A DNA stretch of 64,000 nt from Platerodrilus igneus. Taxonomy: Eukaryota > Arthropoda > Insecta > Coleoptera > Lycidae. The notes beneath the pieces were generated by a model that was given only the letters and a program-made list of their open reading frames with translations, did not search any database and had not been told where the DNA came from. The stretch lies in assembly GCA_036346225.1 (NCBI GenBank), contig JARFIW010001369.1, positions 1,612,001 through 1,676,000 on the forward strand, written 5' to 3'. This document shows, piece by piece, positions 50,801 through 58,289 of this stretch. Within the stretch, counting starts at the first letter, position 1. The number at the start of each line of letters is the position of its first letter. The translations under genes and the position numbers were made by a program.

Positions 50801-53800
50801 TGCCCCTGCATCTTTTGTAGTATACGAGAATGATGGGCATCGAAAAATTCACTACACGGTATACTACTTTGATCTTGTTCCAATCAACTTTATCTCCTTT
50901 AAGACTTTTAACGCTGTTATGTCCATTTAAATGTAATTTAAAGCCAAAAAAACTGTTCACGAGTCATTTTCACTATACTATACTGTTTTCCATCCTGTTT
51001 GACAAACTTTATACGGCAGTTTCATTCTTGGGGAGAATATATTAATTTATTTTTTGATAACCCTTAAGTTAAGGCATGCACACTGTCGTCATCATTTTGT
51101 GCATGGTCCTCCAGAAATTGGTGTCTTATGCTAATGTCGTATTTATTAGCTGCAGAAATATGTGCTGCATATACAACATGATTCCGATTTTGTCCAACAC
51201 AATTATCTGACTACAATCTTTACACTGTAATACCCCTTTGGTGTTGATATGATATAAAATTTAAAAGACAGCTTAATATTTCATTCGATATGCATTTTCC
51301 ATCCACTTCGTGCCACATATAGCAAATAGATTCGTTTGAGCTAAAACGAAGACAGTAAAATTGAATACTGACAGTTTACGTTTGTAATACAAAACGCTTA
51401 ATTGTCTGTGAGGTACATTCAAAAGTTTCTGAAAATCGAAAGCTACAATACTATACCTTTCGATGATTTTGCATCATGTTTATCATTTAATTTTAAATCC
51501 AGAGCTACCGTTTTGTTAAATAAATGATGGGTATGTCTTTCTTCTTCTTCATGAGAAGAATGTTGCAAACTTTGAAATATATGACATTGATAACATTGAT
51601 CTTTCTTTGGTACACAAAAACTTAATTTAAAACTCTCATTTACAATATCACGATATTGCCTTTCTGTATTAGCGCTGGAAGTATATATTTCTGCATCAAA
51701 CCACTCCAAATACAATTCAAATAAATGACGAAAACTGAATTCTCCATCCAAATCGATTTTGTTGGAAACTTCTCATGTAATGGTATTTGTTGGGCGATCT
51801 TGGTAGTCGCAGGCTGCTTAACCCCCTTCACATACTACTGTATATCGAGGAAATAGGGTATATATTTATAAACAATAGAAGAGGAACCGAACTGCATTTA
51901 ACGAGAAAGAGCAGCGACTATGTTCGATTTCAACAAACATAGAAACAAGGAGAAATTTGTTGAAAGTCTATGAAATAGGGTCAGTAAGAGAAGCAGACAG
52001 AAAAACGGTAGAAACCTTTTGGAATGTTGTGCTTCAGATGTATGAGGATGAATGGACAGACAAAGTTAATAACAAAGAGGTTATAGAAATAGTAGGGGAA
52101 TAAAGATGTGGGGGAAAAAAGAGAAATAGAAGGGCAGGATATGTTCTATGGCATTTTTGGGGAATAGTGCAGGATATATTACAAACAGAGATAGGAAAAA
52201 GCAGGTAGAGGTAGACCTGGATCAGACTATTGCACACAGATAGTGAAAGATGCAGTCTATGGAAATTACAAGGAAATGTGTAGGTTAGAACAGAATAGGA
52301 AAAAATGAGGGACGTGTCTAACCAGTTCTAGGACTGAAGACCTAGTGATGATATAACAGACTGTGCATTTAAGGACCTTTTAAAATGTTTTCAAATCGCT
52401 CTAAGCTAAGATTGTGTAGATAAGCATGTACTCATAAATAAAAGGCGTTTCAAATTGCACGGTTTTTTTAAACAATAAATAAGACACATAATTTCCATTC
52501 ATTTTCAAAAACTTTTTATTGGTAATTGAAGTATCACTAATGACATTTATATGCGAAAAATAATATCTGCCAAATAGCCTCCTCTTGCAGCTCCACAGAC
52601 GTCCACTCTTTTAAGATTTTCAATGACATTTTGACATAATTGAGGCTCTATCTCACCAATGACACCAATAATTTCATCTTTCAAAGCCGGAATCGATTGT
52701 GGATTATCTTTATAAAACTGACTTTTCACATAACCCCAAAGAAAATAGTCTAATGGAGTCAAATCACATGATCTTGGTGGCCAATTAACATCACCGTTTC
52801 TTGAGATTACACGTCCAGGAAATTTTTCTCTCAATAAAGCAATTGTTTCTTGTGCAGAGTGAGATGTAGCACCATCCTGTTGAAACCAAATATCCTCTAG
52901 ATCAATATTCATTAATTCAGGCCACAAAAATTCGGTAATCATCCGACGATATCGATCACCATTGACAGTTACAGCTTCACCAGCAGCATTTTCAAAGAAG
53001 TAAGGTCCAATTACACCACCTGACCATAATGCACACCAATCAGTAACTCGTTTAGAATGCATAGGTTTTTCACGAATAATTCGTGAATTTTCCTCACCCC
53101 AGATACGACAATTTTGTTTATTAACATAGCCACCAAGTTCAAAATGTGCCTTATGGGAAAACGTAATTTTTTGAGAAAAATCAGCCTGTTGTTTATTGAT
53201 GAAATTGACAAATGAACGACGTTTTAAATGATCTAATGGCTTTAGTGCCTGTGTTATTTGAATCTTATATGCCTTCAGAGCTAAATCCTTGTGCAAAATA
53301 CACCATGTTGTTGATCCACTAAGTCCAACTTGTTATGAACGTCGTCTAATGAACATTTTAGGATCTTCAGCAACACTATCACGAACCAAATCAGTATTTT
53401 CTTGTAAACGACCACTATGACTGTATTTTTCACTTTTTTGATCTTCCATCAAACCGGTTCGGTCTCTTGAAATTTTTTAATAATTCGACCAATAGTGCTT
53501 TCAGCTGGACGATTATGTAAACCATATAATTCACGTAGTTTTCTAAAAACACTTTTCACAGAACACTGATTTCATAAAATAATTCAACAATTGAACACGT
53601 TGTATCGTGTACGAAGCCATTTTTATAAATGTCAAAATACCCAGACGAATTCGCGCACCATCTATATTTTACTTATTCTTAAAAAACCCATGCAATTTGA
53701 AACACCCGTTACAAACAAATGTAAATGTTCACAAAAAGAGTTAAAAATAAGAAGAGTCCTTTTTAACAAGAAAGATATAAATACGAACAAAGTTAGTGTA

Positions 53801-56800
53801 CAATGTTAAAATGTGATTGTTAACAATAAAGTTGTGCAGCAAAAATTAGTATTAGAAATCTTTTTGCATAACTTATCCATTTAATTAACTGACGTGGGTC
53901 TTCGTTCATGGAATAATCTTCTACATCTTTATCAGAGCTATAAGGCAAAAAGTTCCATTATTTTTATCAGATTTGCATCTGCTGGTAACAGAGATTCTAA
54001 AAATATATTAAAAGCATTATTTTTCACATAAAAGTTTTGTCAATAATAAAAAATAGTAAGTAAAAATTCTGTACGGTCTGCAGAGTCATGAGTTATATAC
54101 AATATGAAATATTTGACCTAGTTCCACACTAAAGTACCGCAAGTCCACTTACATCATGATATACTGCATTTCTTGGTGCAGACTGTCGTATGTGCATATA
54201 GGATGCACCATAGTTATCATTCTACCAAGTTAACGATTCTTAACCCTTAACTTAAGATATTTTATATCGAAAAGACACATTAAAATATGTTCTTTTAATA
54301 CCTACCTCCCAACATAGGAAATTATGTAAAATTTGCTGGTTCTGCCTGATTAAAGTTAAGATCACTATCGATTCTGAGGGCCACTACAAGCATCTGTCTC
54401 CCCCTTGACTCTATATTCCCTAGCATATTTTCTCAATTACGCAGTTCAATATTGTTTAAGAACTAATACTCGTATTATTTTATATAGCTCTGTATTAAAG
54501 TGACACACTATCAACTTTTATTTTTCTTAATCTTCTTTGGGAATTAAACCACTCATAGTTGATAAAATTGTCTTTATTTATGTTTCAATCCATGACCTAA
54601 AAATAACTGTAGGAAACGAATCCATGACTCTCGGTAAACAATGGATTCCATTACTAAAAGAAATAACAAATGAAAATTAAATGTCCCCAATATCTAGGTA
54701 GCATTGCAAGTTTTTCCTGGGTTTTCCTTGCGATATTAACAAGAAATACAGCCTACATACACGATTTCTATTTATATATACAACTAATTACATAACAATA
54801 GGCATATTAGCAGTCCCCGTAAAACAGCATTGGTATAAAACCTGCTATAGTGTTACCTCAGAACCATATGCAATCTTCCTTGAATAGCATTGGTATCTAA
54901 CAAGCGTAAACCTGCCATAGGGTCGCCTCAGAGCCATATACAACCTTCGTTGAATAGTATTGGTATCTGACAAGTGTAAACCCGCCTTAGGGTCTCCTCA
55001 GAACCATATAAAATATTCGTAGAACAACATTGGTATCCAACAAGTGTAAACTCGCCATAGGATCGCCTCAGAACCATGTTAAAATCTACCAAAGAGGTAG
55101 CCTAAATCATAATGAGTTTTCCTCCTAAAGATAAATAAAAAAGAACAGCTACTTAAGCCATACGGTAACATAATCACACACTTCTTTAATAACCATCCTC
55201 TCAATCATATAAATAGAAACGTTAAAAAATGTTTTCCAATCCTCAAGTAATTGATTTTATATGAAATTTAATTATATAAAAATTAATTAGCTAATTTCAC
55301 ATTAAGCGCATTGGCTACTTCAAAGTCGCTCCCAGGGCACAACACAAATTGAAGGCACTAATTCTTCTAAACTTTAAAATTTTCACCTAATGTAATCAAA
55401 TCAAATATATCAAACAATAATAAATCAGTCACCTTCAATTCATGTCATAAATGTCAAATTTGAAATTTTTATTATTTTAACAATCCTAGGTCATGGACCG
55501 AAACGAAAATAAAGACAATTTTAACAACTATGAGTGGTTTAATTCCCAAAGAAGATTAAGAAAAATACAAAACGAACCACAACAAACATACAGGGAATAT
55601 TAACTATCTATCAACTTGATTGAAATGATTGTAATTAGAGAATATAAGAGAGTGCAACAGTTTGCGCAGTAAGAGCTGGCTATATAAACGAAACTAAACA
55701 TATGCTACGCTTGCAAGTCAAGCTTTCCAATACTGCACTGTTGCAGAGGTTGTTACGATAGTCTGTTTCGGAACTCAGAGTAATTTTGGATATATGATAA
55801 TTTGAGAGTGTTCAAAATGAAATCGTTTCGATTTAAAAAAAATAATGAATCTACGCCTTACGGTATCACATTCTCTATTCAATATAGACGAAAAAAGTAA
55901 ATCTTGGTTTTGTCAGTTATGATAGTTTAGTTAGGTGGTGTCGATGTCTGATTTTCATATGTTAAATTCCTATGTTCGCATGTCCTAGTCAACACATGGT
56001 ATATAACCATCTTATAAACCCAAATTTACTTTCAATTAATAGTTTTTGTCTAAGAATTTTAATAATTAATTCATGTTATTTATTTTTATGTAATAAATTC
56101 TATTAAAGACATTTATTATTAATATATGAAAACAGCAATCCTGAAATTACTGTAAATAACGAATTAAAAATTTCTAAATGTAATATGAAGAGCATCAAAA
56201 GCAGATTGCTACTCAACATGATGAGGATCCGTTTATCCAAACTTTATTATTGTTTGATATTATGTCCAACAATTCTTCAAGGTATTGTGCAGGTTTTGTC
56301 TGGACATTTATCTAGAAAAATTGGTCAGTTCTGTTTCTGCAGTTTTTGTTATAATCTTAAGAAATTATACCAGTATTTATGCATGTAATGTATTTTGTTA
56401 CAGAACTGATGATGCAAGTGTATCGAGCGCCAGTATGACAGATCGATCAACACCCTCTCCTGCACATTTATTAAAGCACGACGCTTCACAGAGTTTAGAT
56501 GGTCAAACATTTAATGAAGATGGTTATGCAACTGGTGATAAAGATAGTGAATATATTTATATTACTTATCCTCCTGATCTAAAACGGAGACTTTTAGAAA
56601 GGTGAATATATTATATTAATTAAATAATAAATGCACATTTTACAGTATATTTTTTTAAGAGCAAAACAATTTTTAAACTGCGTGTAGATAAACCACTTGA
56701 TTGACCAATGAAATATGCTTATCGGTGGATTTAAATTATATTGCATGTTATAAATATGCAAATCCTCAACATTATACTTATTTCAGCACAATAGAGGGAT

Positions 56801-56955
56801 ACAGTTACAGAAATTATTTTATTTAATCATTGCGTTGCATGTTATTACAGAATTTGCTTTATTTCAGTAGATGCCTGCATGTTAATAGATCTAGGTTAGC
56901 AAGTAGAATTAAAGCAATTCATTGTAGTTGCTACAACCGTACAACCCGGTTATAG
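26369..56955 (+). CDS. signal-peptide, C2H2 zinc finger, single-pass membrane protein (7 exons)
   Basis: Exons 26,369-26,390; 26,450-26,760; 36,742-37,021; 37,071-37,325; 37,372-37,534; 56,404-56,601; 56,868-56,955. All junctions have GT/AG and compatible phases, and the total is 439 codons including TAG. Residues 1-19 (MNFLPIILLYTLSLIPWPG) look like a signal peptide. A classical zinc finger follows, C84-x2-C87-x12-H100-x4-H105. The middle is hydrophilic, with an acidic serine cluster at the start of exon 4 and a Cys-containing segment before the membrane. One transmembrane helix lies at about 318-343 (WGLLCVIVMVLSLGICICYY...). The tail of about 95 residues contains YIYITYPPDLKRRLLES and ends CYNRTTRL. 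Type I topology would place the zinc finger in the lumen or outside. It looks like a conserved insect family, but I cannot name it. Introns 2 and 5 are 10.0 and 18.9 kb and full of transposons. Confidence 0.85.
26450..26760 (+). CDS. exon 2: end of signal peptide and zinc finger
   Basis: The frame runs from LYTLSLIPWPG through an amphipathic stretch (ARIVRKIIQSKWIPILEKYR) and a Cys/His-rich stretch (ECPFHPLRDIFAP) to the finger at 26,677-26,742. It ends on a complete codon (ATG) before GTAGGT. A GTG near 26,530 opens a shorter frame, but the reading clearly continues upstream of it. Confidence 0.85.
27895..28290 (+). repeat. left arm of a 5-kb inverted repeat pair
   Basis: About 400 bp that match the reverse complement of 32,465-32,880 at moderate similarity. 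Shared blocks are AGTCCGGGA...AGCGTCACAAAA, CATTGCGCTAGTCT...CAGG and GAGATGCAACAAATT. The outer ends align at TTACCCTTATAGTCCGGGA. Both arms encode the same degenerate peptide (MQQI.INKKIKLICILSAIA type) ending at a stop. They could be long terminal inverted repeats of one element or two opposed copies of another repeat. Confidence 0.65.
28690..31720 (-). pseudogene. FEN1/XPG-like nuclease of a multicopy, repeat-borne family (decayed)
   Basis: Reading the minus strand from the ATG at 31,720, recognisable blocks follow in order but in shifting frames. There is an N-terminal Cys/His region (CVFCSG...HGTCYKRF), then NQPNYSRYLVKYHDNLL, LTNSVAARQ, NPFSPALKK, and STGRAVDAEIAKFLLNV. Next are LEKPLQLGNVLKYPLMPISL, IIIFDVALA, ILVFDTYISPSIKDYERSMR, HEEADTKI...CSDTDILIILL and FHAFTGCDYNPSFYGK. 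The end is an acidic tail (28,714-28,815). I recognise the block order from a repeated family in arthropod and cnidarian genomes. The blocks VFD..P.IK..ER..R, EEADT...DTD and GCDY parallel FEN1/XPG nucleases (VFDG..P.LK, EAEA...EDSD, GCDY). That parallel is my inference. Frameshifts and stops make it inactive. Confidence 0.68.
31721..32350 (-). promoter_or_regulatory. upstream region of the FEN-like gene (copy C)
   Basis: Directly upstream of the ATG at 31,720. Blocks shared with copies A and B are GGCGCGAAA..., TGACGGAAATATACGC...AAGTCTTTTGAATTT and GGAAATCTACATAGATAAA. It is markedly GC-richer than its surroundings around 31,780-31,880, with several CG dinucleotides. Conservation beside the same gene start in three places suggests the family's promoter or 5' leader. 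Beyond about 32,050 similarity to the other copies is lost. Confidence 0.5.
32465..32880 (-). repeat. right arm of the 5-kb inverted repeat pair
   Basis: Reverse complement counterpart of 27,895-28,290, including the short frame at 32,468-32,659 (-). The outer end reads GACGCTGGATCCCGGACTATTAACCC. The two arms frame the nuclease-like pseudogene. Confidence 0.65.
33190..33800 (-). pseudogene. non-LTR retrotransposon fragment (AP-endonuclease start)
   Basis: On the minus strand a degenerate RFGT*NVRGV (the TWNVRG block that opens AP-type endonucleases of LINEs) is followed by ERYMDVLCMSQTKRKEKS (the MDVLCLQETK.KG block, with E of QET replaced) and LWSGVENNELGAKGVGLVL (the YSG...GVGI.L block). 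The order and spacing fit the first about 90 residues of the LINE endonuclease domain. The upstream 33,540-33,790 segment is probably 5' leader of the same element. No reverse transcriptase is present. Confidence 0.65.
33895..34600 (+). pseudogene. PHD-finger-containing remnant
   Basis: From an ATG at 33,895 the frame reads ...VVCPYRKENISEQWIQCDSCSCWYHSLCARYL, with the WIQCDSC..WYH..C core of a PHD finger, before a stop near 34,052. Further fragments with coding character continue in shifted frames to about 34,600 (SFALTCLCVPRFSKKKSLA, KENINGTENSYISSFF). PHD fingers of this form occur in several transposon and retrotransposon proteins. No replication or transposition domain is visible, so the parent element cannot be named. 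Confidence 0.5.
34609..34760 (+). mobile_element. possible piggyBac-type end
   Basis: TTAA followed by CCCTTTAACTGCTACGTCCG, then a second direct copy of the TACG.CCGTAAATATACGTTTT block (from about 34,670) about 40 bp later. The TTAA-CCC start and subterminal direct repeats resemble piggyBac-like ends. No matching opposite end was found nearby, so this is a solo end at best. Confidence 0.3.
35500..35522. repeat. (AC)n microsatellite
   Basis: Twenty-three bases of AC dinucleotides in intron 2 of the membrane-protein gene. Confidence 0.9.
36073..36315 (-). mobile_element. tRNA-derived SINE, copy 3
   Basis: Minus-strand copy. The A-rich/3' block (complement CAATGCTCCACTCGAAGGTAC) is at the left. 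The CTCTGATCTGAACGAGGGCGTA body block follows. A decayed tRNA head is at the right, with the complement of the B box (GAGAATCAAG) near 36,249 and of the A box (CCAACTAAGCCACGGAACTG) near 36,293-36,312. It lies about 430 bp upstream of exon 3. Confidence 0.72.
36742..37021 (+). CDS. exon 3
   Basis: Preceded by a good polypyrimidine acceptor (TTTCTTTTGTTTTAG). It opens in phase 0 with AEDAVCLADYCD, continuing directly from HKGYINM of exon 2, and ends in phase 1 at AGTG|GTAAGA. Cysteines in AVCLADYC and IRCDV fit a disulphide-bonded lumenal domain. Confidence 0.88.
37071..37325 (+). CDS. exon 4
   Basis: Follows a 49-bp intron (TTATTTTCCAG acceptor). It encodes the acidic serine stretch EETSSSDEEK and then a probable helical region (RISELAKLKANCKPEDLQKL and onward, including ILVRDCIAGLLIQL). 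It ends in phase 1 at GAGG|GTAATC. Confidence 0.88.
37372..37534 (+). CDS. exon 5: transmembrane segment
   Basis: Follows a 46-bp intron. It encodes ELNRAVCWYLTCDRYWED and then the only strongly hydrophobic stretch of the mature protein (about 26 residues from WGLLCVIVM). It ends in phase 2 at TTTGA|GTAAGT, a consensus donor. Confidence 0.88.
38744..38830 (+). CDS. possible in-frame cassette exon
   Basis: A strong acceptor (TGCTTTTTTTTAG) and a donor (GTAG|GTACG) bound 87 bp with a GC content of about one half in an AT-rich intron. Entry and exit are both phase 2, matching the flanking exons 5 and 6. Inclusion would add 29 codons without a shift or stop: WNPNGFFLCVGPPVRCHGP, then AAFDGDCCC. 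It would sit just after the transmembrane helix. The cysteine-rich product is protein-like, but the frame is also open beyond the splice sites and I have no homology to support it. Confidence 0.35.
39960..40450 (-). pseudogene. mariner-type transposase remnant (C-terminal half)
   Basis: Minus strand, several frames: INVW.G-like QGTVNVWLGME, VENLMTKNF (IDGKLNDEKF type), IWFQQ-like LFGFNK, PPWSPDLSP (the block just before the third catalytic Asp) and a final CGTIITIG. Stops and frameshifts are frequent. No terminal repeats could be assigned. Confidence 0.6.
41719..42023 (+). mobile_element. tRNA-derived SINE, copy 2, with 13-bp target duplication
   Basis: The body is 305 bp with B box GGTTCAAATCC (41,775-41,785). 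It ends near GTGGAGCATTGGAAATGTAAATC. The direct repeat ACAAGTACAACTA lies at 41,706-41,718 and 42,024-42,036. The opposite arm of the fold-back near 42,911-42,945 keeps the uninterrupted site (complement of ACAAGTAAAACTATAATTGC), which confirms the insertion and its limits. This is the best copy for defining the family's ends. Confidence 0.9.
44280..46150 (+). pseudogene. DD41D mariner transposase, interrupted and mutated
   Basis: The N-terminal helix-turn-helix part (MNNYNNKERVFMVKTYYSGV onward) is at 44,280-44,483. After the hAT insertion it resumes at about 45,368 with TNERVLALINADLTL. The catalytic half starts about 45,538: ICFTEKCTF stands where the family has FSDE.TF, so the first Asp is Glu. 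WAGIFDNNIIGTF follows, then IWF.EDCCPAHF with the second Asp, and INWPARSPDLAPCDFFL with the third Asp 41 residues later. Several in-frame stops. The 41-residue spacing defines the DD41D (rosa/Visitor-like) branch of Tc1/mariner. Confidence 0.78.
44522..45322. mobile_element. hAT-type non-autonomous element built on a 10-bp repeat
   Basis: Flanked by an exact 8-bp direct repeat CTTATAAT (44,514-44,521; 45,323-45,330). Ends are TAGGGGTGGGCGATACG and, inverted, TAGGGCTGGGTCGGCGTA, as in hAT elements. The interior is dominated by degenerate TCGATACGTA repeats (44,570-44,820; 45,130-45,310) plus an (AT)n run (44,821-44,856). The head sequence GGGGTGGGCGATACGGGATT occurs twice, at 44,524 and 45,092, but there is only one tail. 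Tyr-Arg-Ile-Asp-rich frames here are repeat translations, not genes. Confidence 0.85.
47694..47765. repeat. 27-bp-arm hairpin
   Basis: The arm AGATTTTAGCTCGAGGTG and onward to GTCTCC (47,694-47,722) pairs with GGAGACAAAACACCGAGAGT and onward (47,738-47,765) around a loop TGGTGCGAAGCGGAG. There are a few mismatches. It lies between the left repeat and the transposase of the 4-kb mariner and is not explained by either. GGGAAAAA.GTACT-type strings flank it and recur near 48,110. Confidence 0.75.
48379..50250 (+). pseudogene. mariner transposase of the 4-kb element, decayed
   Basis: Blocks in order: MYSDEEKQNCTMFIV (start), NEINVLAQITINPENSSCSI (second helix-turn-helix), IMWTDESLF (first catalytic Asp kept), YSLKVWAGILNS (frameshifted), WFQQNGTGPHNSQ (second catalytic Asp replaced by Asn), NWPP.SPCLTPLDYFLWGYT in shifted frames (third Asp kept), and NNGGDFEQFM before TAG. 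Spacing of the last two catalytic sites fits DD41D after allowing for frameshifts. Inactive. Confidence 0.72.
51040..51835 (-). pseudogene. fragment of a multicopy transposase-like family
   Basis: Minus-strand blocks: HLFELYLEWFDAEIYTSS, YRDIVNESFKLSFCVPKKDQ, CYQCHIF, then VAFDFQKLLNVPHRQLSVLY (ahead of a Y.LSV.N block), and CVGQNRNHVVYA-like and HQFLEDHAQNDDDSVHA in shifted frames. I recognise this order from repeated, gene-annotated families in insect genomes. A D in AFDFQK, a site near GQNRN and the E of FLE..HAQND could be a DDE-type triad, but that is inference. The 5' and 3' limits are not visible. Confidence 0.55.
51836..52438. other. no gene recognised
   Basis: Purine-rich sequence (GAAAGAGCAG, GGGAATAGTGCAGG and similar) with one short minus-strand frame of Leu/Pro/Ser composition. 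It contains ...CCAGTTCTAGGACTGAAGACC near 52,320, reminiscent of a LINE 3' end, but too short to classify. Confidence 0.3.
52441..53709 (-). mobile_element. full-length 1.27-kb DD41D mariner
   Basis: Terminal inverted repeats of 31 bp with about five differences (left AAAGGCGTTTCAAATTGCAC; right, inverted, ACGGGTGTTTCAAATTGCAT) and TA on both sides (52,439-52,440; 53,710-53,711). The single transposase gene fills the interior on the minus strand. Length and layout are typical of mariner elements. Confidence 0.88.
52547..53620 (-). pseudogene. DD41D mariner transposase, N-terminus broken
   Basis: The last 249 codons are open. FSHKAHFELGGYVNKQN stands where FSDEAHF is expected, so the first catalytic Asp is His. 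IWFQQDGATSHS holds the second Asp, and WPPRSCDLTPLDYFLWG the third, with 41 residues between them. The C-terminus is complete. From the likely start (ATG, complement of 53,618-53,620; MASYTIQRVQLLNYF) the N-terminal DNA-binding region has two frameshifts and a stop (near 53,339). It is the best preserved transposase here, but still inactive. Confidence 0.85.
53712..54520. other. no gene recognised
   Basis: Intronic AT-rich sequence without repeat structure or coding blocks that I can see. Confidence 0.5.
54521..55565. mobile_element. 1.05-kb element with about 80-bp terminal inverted repeats
   Basis: 54,521-54,602 and 55,485-55,565 are inverted copies: TTTTTCTTAATCTTCTTTGG ... AAACCACTCATAGTTG(A/T)TAAAATTGTCTTTATT ... 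CCATGACCTA. No coding capacity. No clear target duplication was found, so the superfamily is undetermined. The interior holds a 70-bp tandem repeat. Confidence 0.75.
54825..55085. repeat. 70-bp tandem repeat, four copies
   Basis: Monomers start AGCATTGGTATCTAACAAG near 54,825, 54,886, 54,956 and 55,027 and contain CATAGGGTCGCCTCAGA.CCATAT. The first is shortened to about 61 bp. Non-coding. Confidence 0.85.
55570..56403. other. TATA-bearing intronic stretch
   Basis: No exon seen other than a short frame at 56,185-56,388 ending before exon 6. TATATAAACG at 55,681 is followed about 30 bp later by GCTTGCAAGTCAAGCTTTCC, similar to GCTGCAAGTCAAGTTTGTAA downstream of the TATA at 8,699. It may be a relic of the same TATA-bearing repeat family. 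Confidence 0.35.
56404..56601 (+). CDS. exon 6: cytoplasmic tail
   Basis: A TTTTGTTACAG acceptor 18.9 kb downstream joins in phase 2 to give ETDDASVSSASMTDRSTP, a Ser/Thr-rich juxtamembrane tail. It continues through DGYATGDKDSEYIYITYPPD and ends at GAAAG|GTGAAT. The exact phase match across so long an intron supports the link. Confidence 0.85.
56868..56955 (+). CDS. exon 7: C-terminus and stop
   Basis: An acceptor TTTGCTTTATTTCAG at 56,867 gives an in-frame basic tail ending ...HCSCYNRTTRL before TAG. A second acceptor 17 bp upstream (GTTATTACAG, 56,850) would give a different 16-residue ending, and an AG at about 56,927 a shorter one, so alternative last-exon acceptors are possible. The 56,868 choice has the best polypyrimidine tract. 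Confidence 0.65.
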
Positions 56956-57093
56956 ATGGAGGTTCTGCAACAACCACATTATATAAGTCAGGACGATATT
57001 TTTGCAGTAAGCTAGTTTAATTTTTCTTGTAGCATTATAAAGAAAGATAACTTTTTACTAGATAGATTAATTAAATTCTGTAGCCTATTTATA

Positions 57094-57099
57094 AATAAA
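57094..57099 (+). terminator. candidate polyadenylation signal
   Basis: AATAAA about 140 bp after the stop codon of the membrane-protein gene. Plausible distance; not otherwise supported. Confidence 0.35.
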
Positions 57100-58289
57100 T
57101 CTTCAATTTTTATCTGCAAATCGTAGCTGAATTTTATTTAATATGATTTTATCTTAGCCAAGCGAAATTTAGTAGCTATGTGGTACATTTAATTAATTAG
57201 AATAAACCCTGGCTAGATATTCGTTTACAGCATTAGAATCAAATATAAATAGTCCATTGTGTAACATAGCACTGAAAATCAATTATGGATACCCTTACAC
57301 CACACACATTTTGTTATGGAATGGAAGAATGTCCCGCAAAATGAAAATGTGTTGAGGTAAGTAAAATGTGTTTCAGAAAGAAAGGCGTACTATTTTTAGT
57401 TCTATGATGCACACATGCAGGCGAACTAAAATGTTTCCATTATTTGCAAACTACTTTGTGACAAGAACAGTTTGAGAAAGCACTTTTGTTAGATGTAGAT
57501 GACTCTCCTTACGAAGAAAATTACAATTATGGATTTTTGAATTGAATAATTGGGTTAATACACTTAATGGTGTGAAATACTTGGTTCACAGTAGTGGTTC
57601 ATGATCTTCAGATGATTCTCTTATTGTTTGTATTAATTACTAAACGCCAATTTATTAGGTTAAAATGGCACAGTTACTCCTACAATACGCAAAAATGGCA
57701 AGGTTAAACACTTTATTTTACTAAACCAAACATGAATTCTCATATATGAAACTAAATGTACATACAAACGCAGTACAACAATTATACCTGTAATCTATTA
57801 TTGATAATATCAACTACTTAAATTATAATGGATATTAAGAGCATACAATAAGGGCAATGCCTCCCAACACGCACACCGAGTAACAAGTGACTCCCTTTGT
57901 ATCAAATCCTTAAAATTACCTGCCCATATACTTGTGCCCATCTCATGACCTCCCTAACCTAAAGTAAATTGAAAGGGTCGTTATAGTTTTTCTATGCCCG
58001 TTATAAACCGTGTTTTTTAAAATTATTTTCCGTTCATAAAGCATGTGATTATTGAAGCGAACAAAAAGTGTTAAAAGTGTCCTAGGTTCATTTTTTCACA
58101 TTTGCATTAAAAAAAGTCTTGTATCATTTTTTAATGCAATTAAAAATGTTTAAGCAAAAGTAGTGTGTTTTGAATGTTTCACTCTGTCATCAATTAATCT
58201 TCTAAACTGTCAAAACTGTTCTTAAACGATTTGAGATGGCTACCTGTTATCCTGTTAATAAAAGTAGAGTGATGGATATGATAGTGATG
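57100..58289. other. no gene recognised
   Basis: AT-rich. A short coding-like scrap (LLLDVDDSPYEENYNYGFLN) lies near 57,480-57,545 without context. Confidence 0.4.

Larger units (their letters stand above)
46841..50859 (+). mobile_element. 4.0-kb mariner with long terminal inverted repeats
   Basis: TA flanks (46,839-46,840; 50,860-50,861). The inverted repeats are about 640 bp each (46,841-47,490; 50,230-50,859). The left starts CAGGATGGTGAATTTATCGA and the right, inverted, starts CCGTGTAGTGAATTTTTCGA. Similarity runs through AACTACAAAAGAT.CAGGG, GATGCTCTACAATTTGCCACC and CTACAAATTTTGGG-type blocks to a shared TACATAAATTGTTCAAA. The transposase remnant lies between, its stop almost touching the right repeat. 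Most mariners have ends of 20-40 bp, so these are unusually long. Confidence 0.78.
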
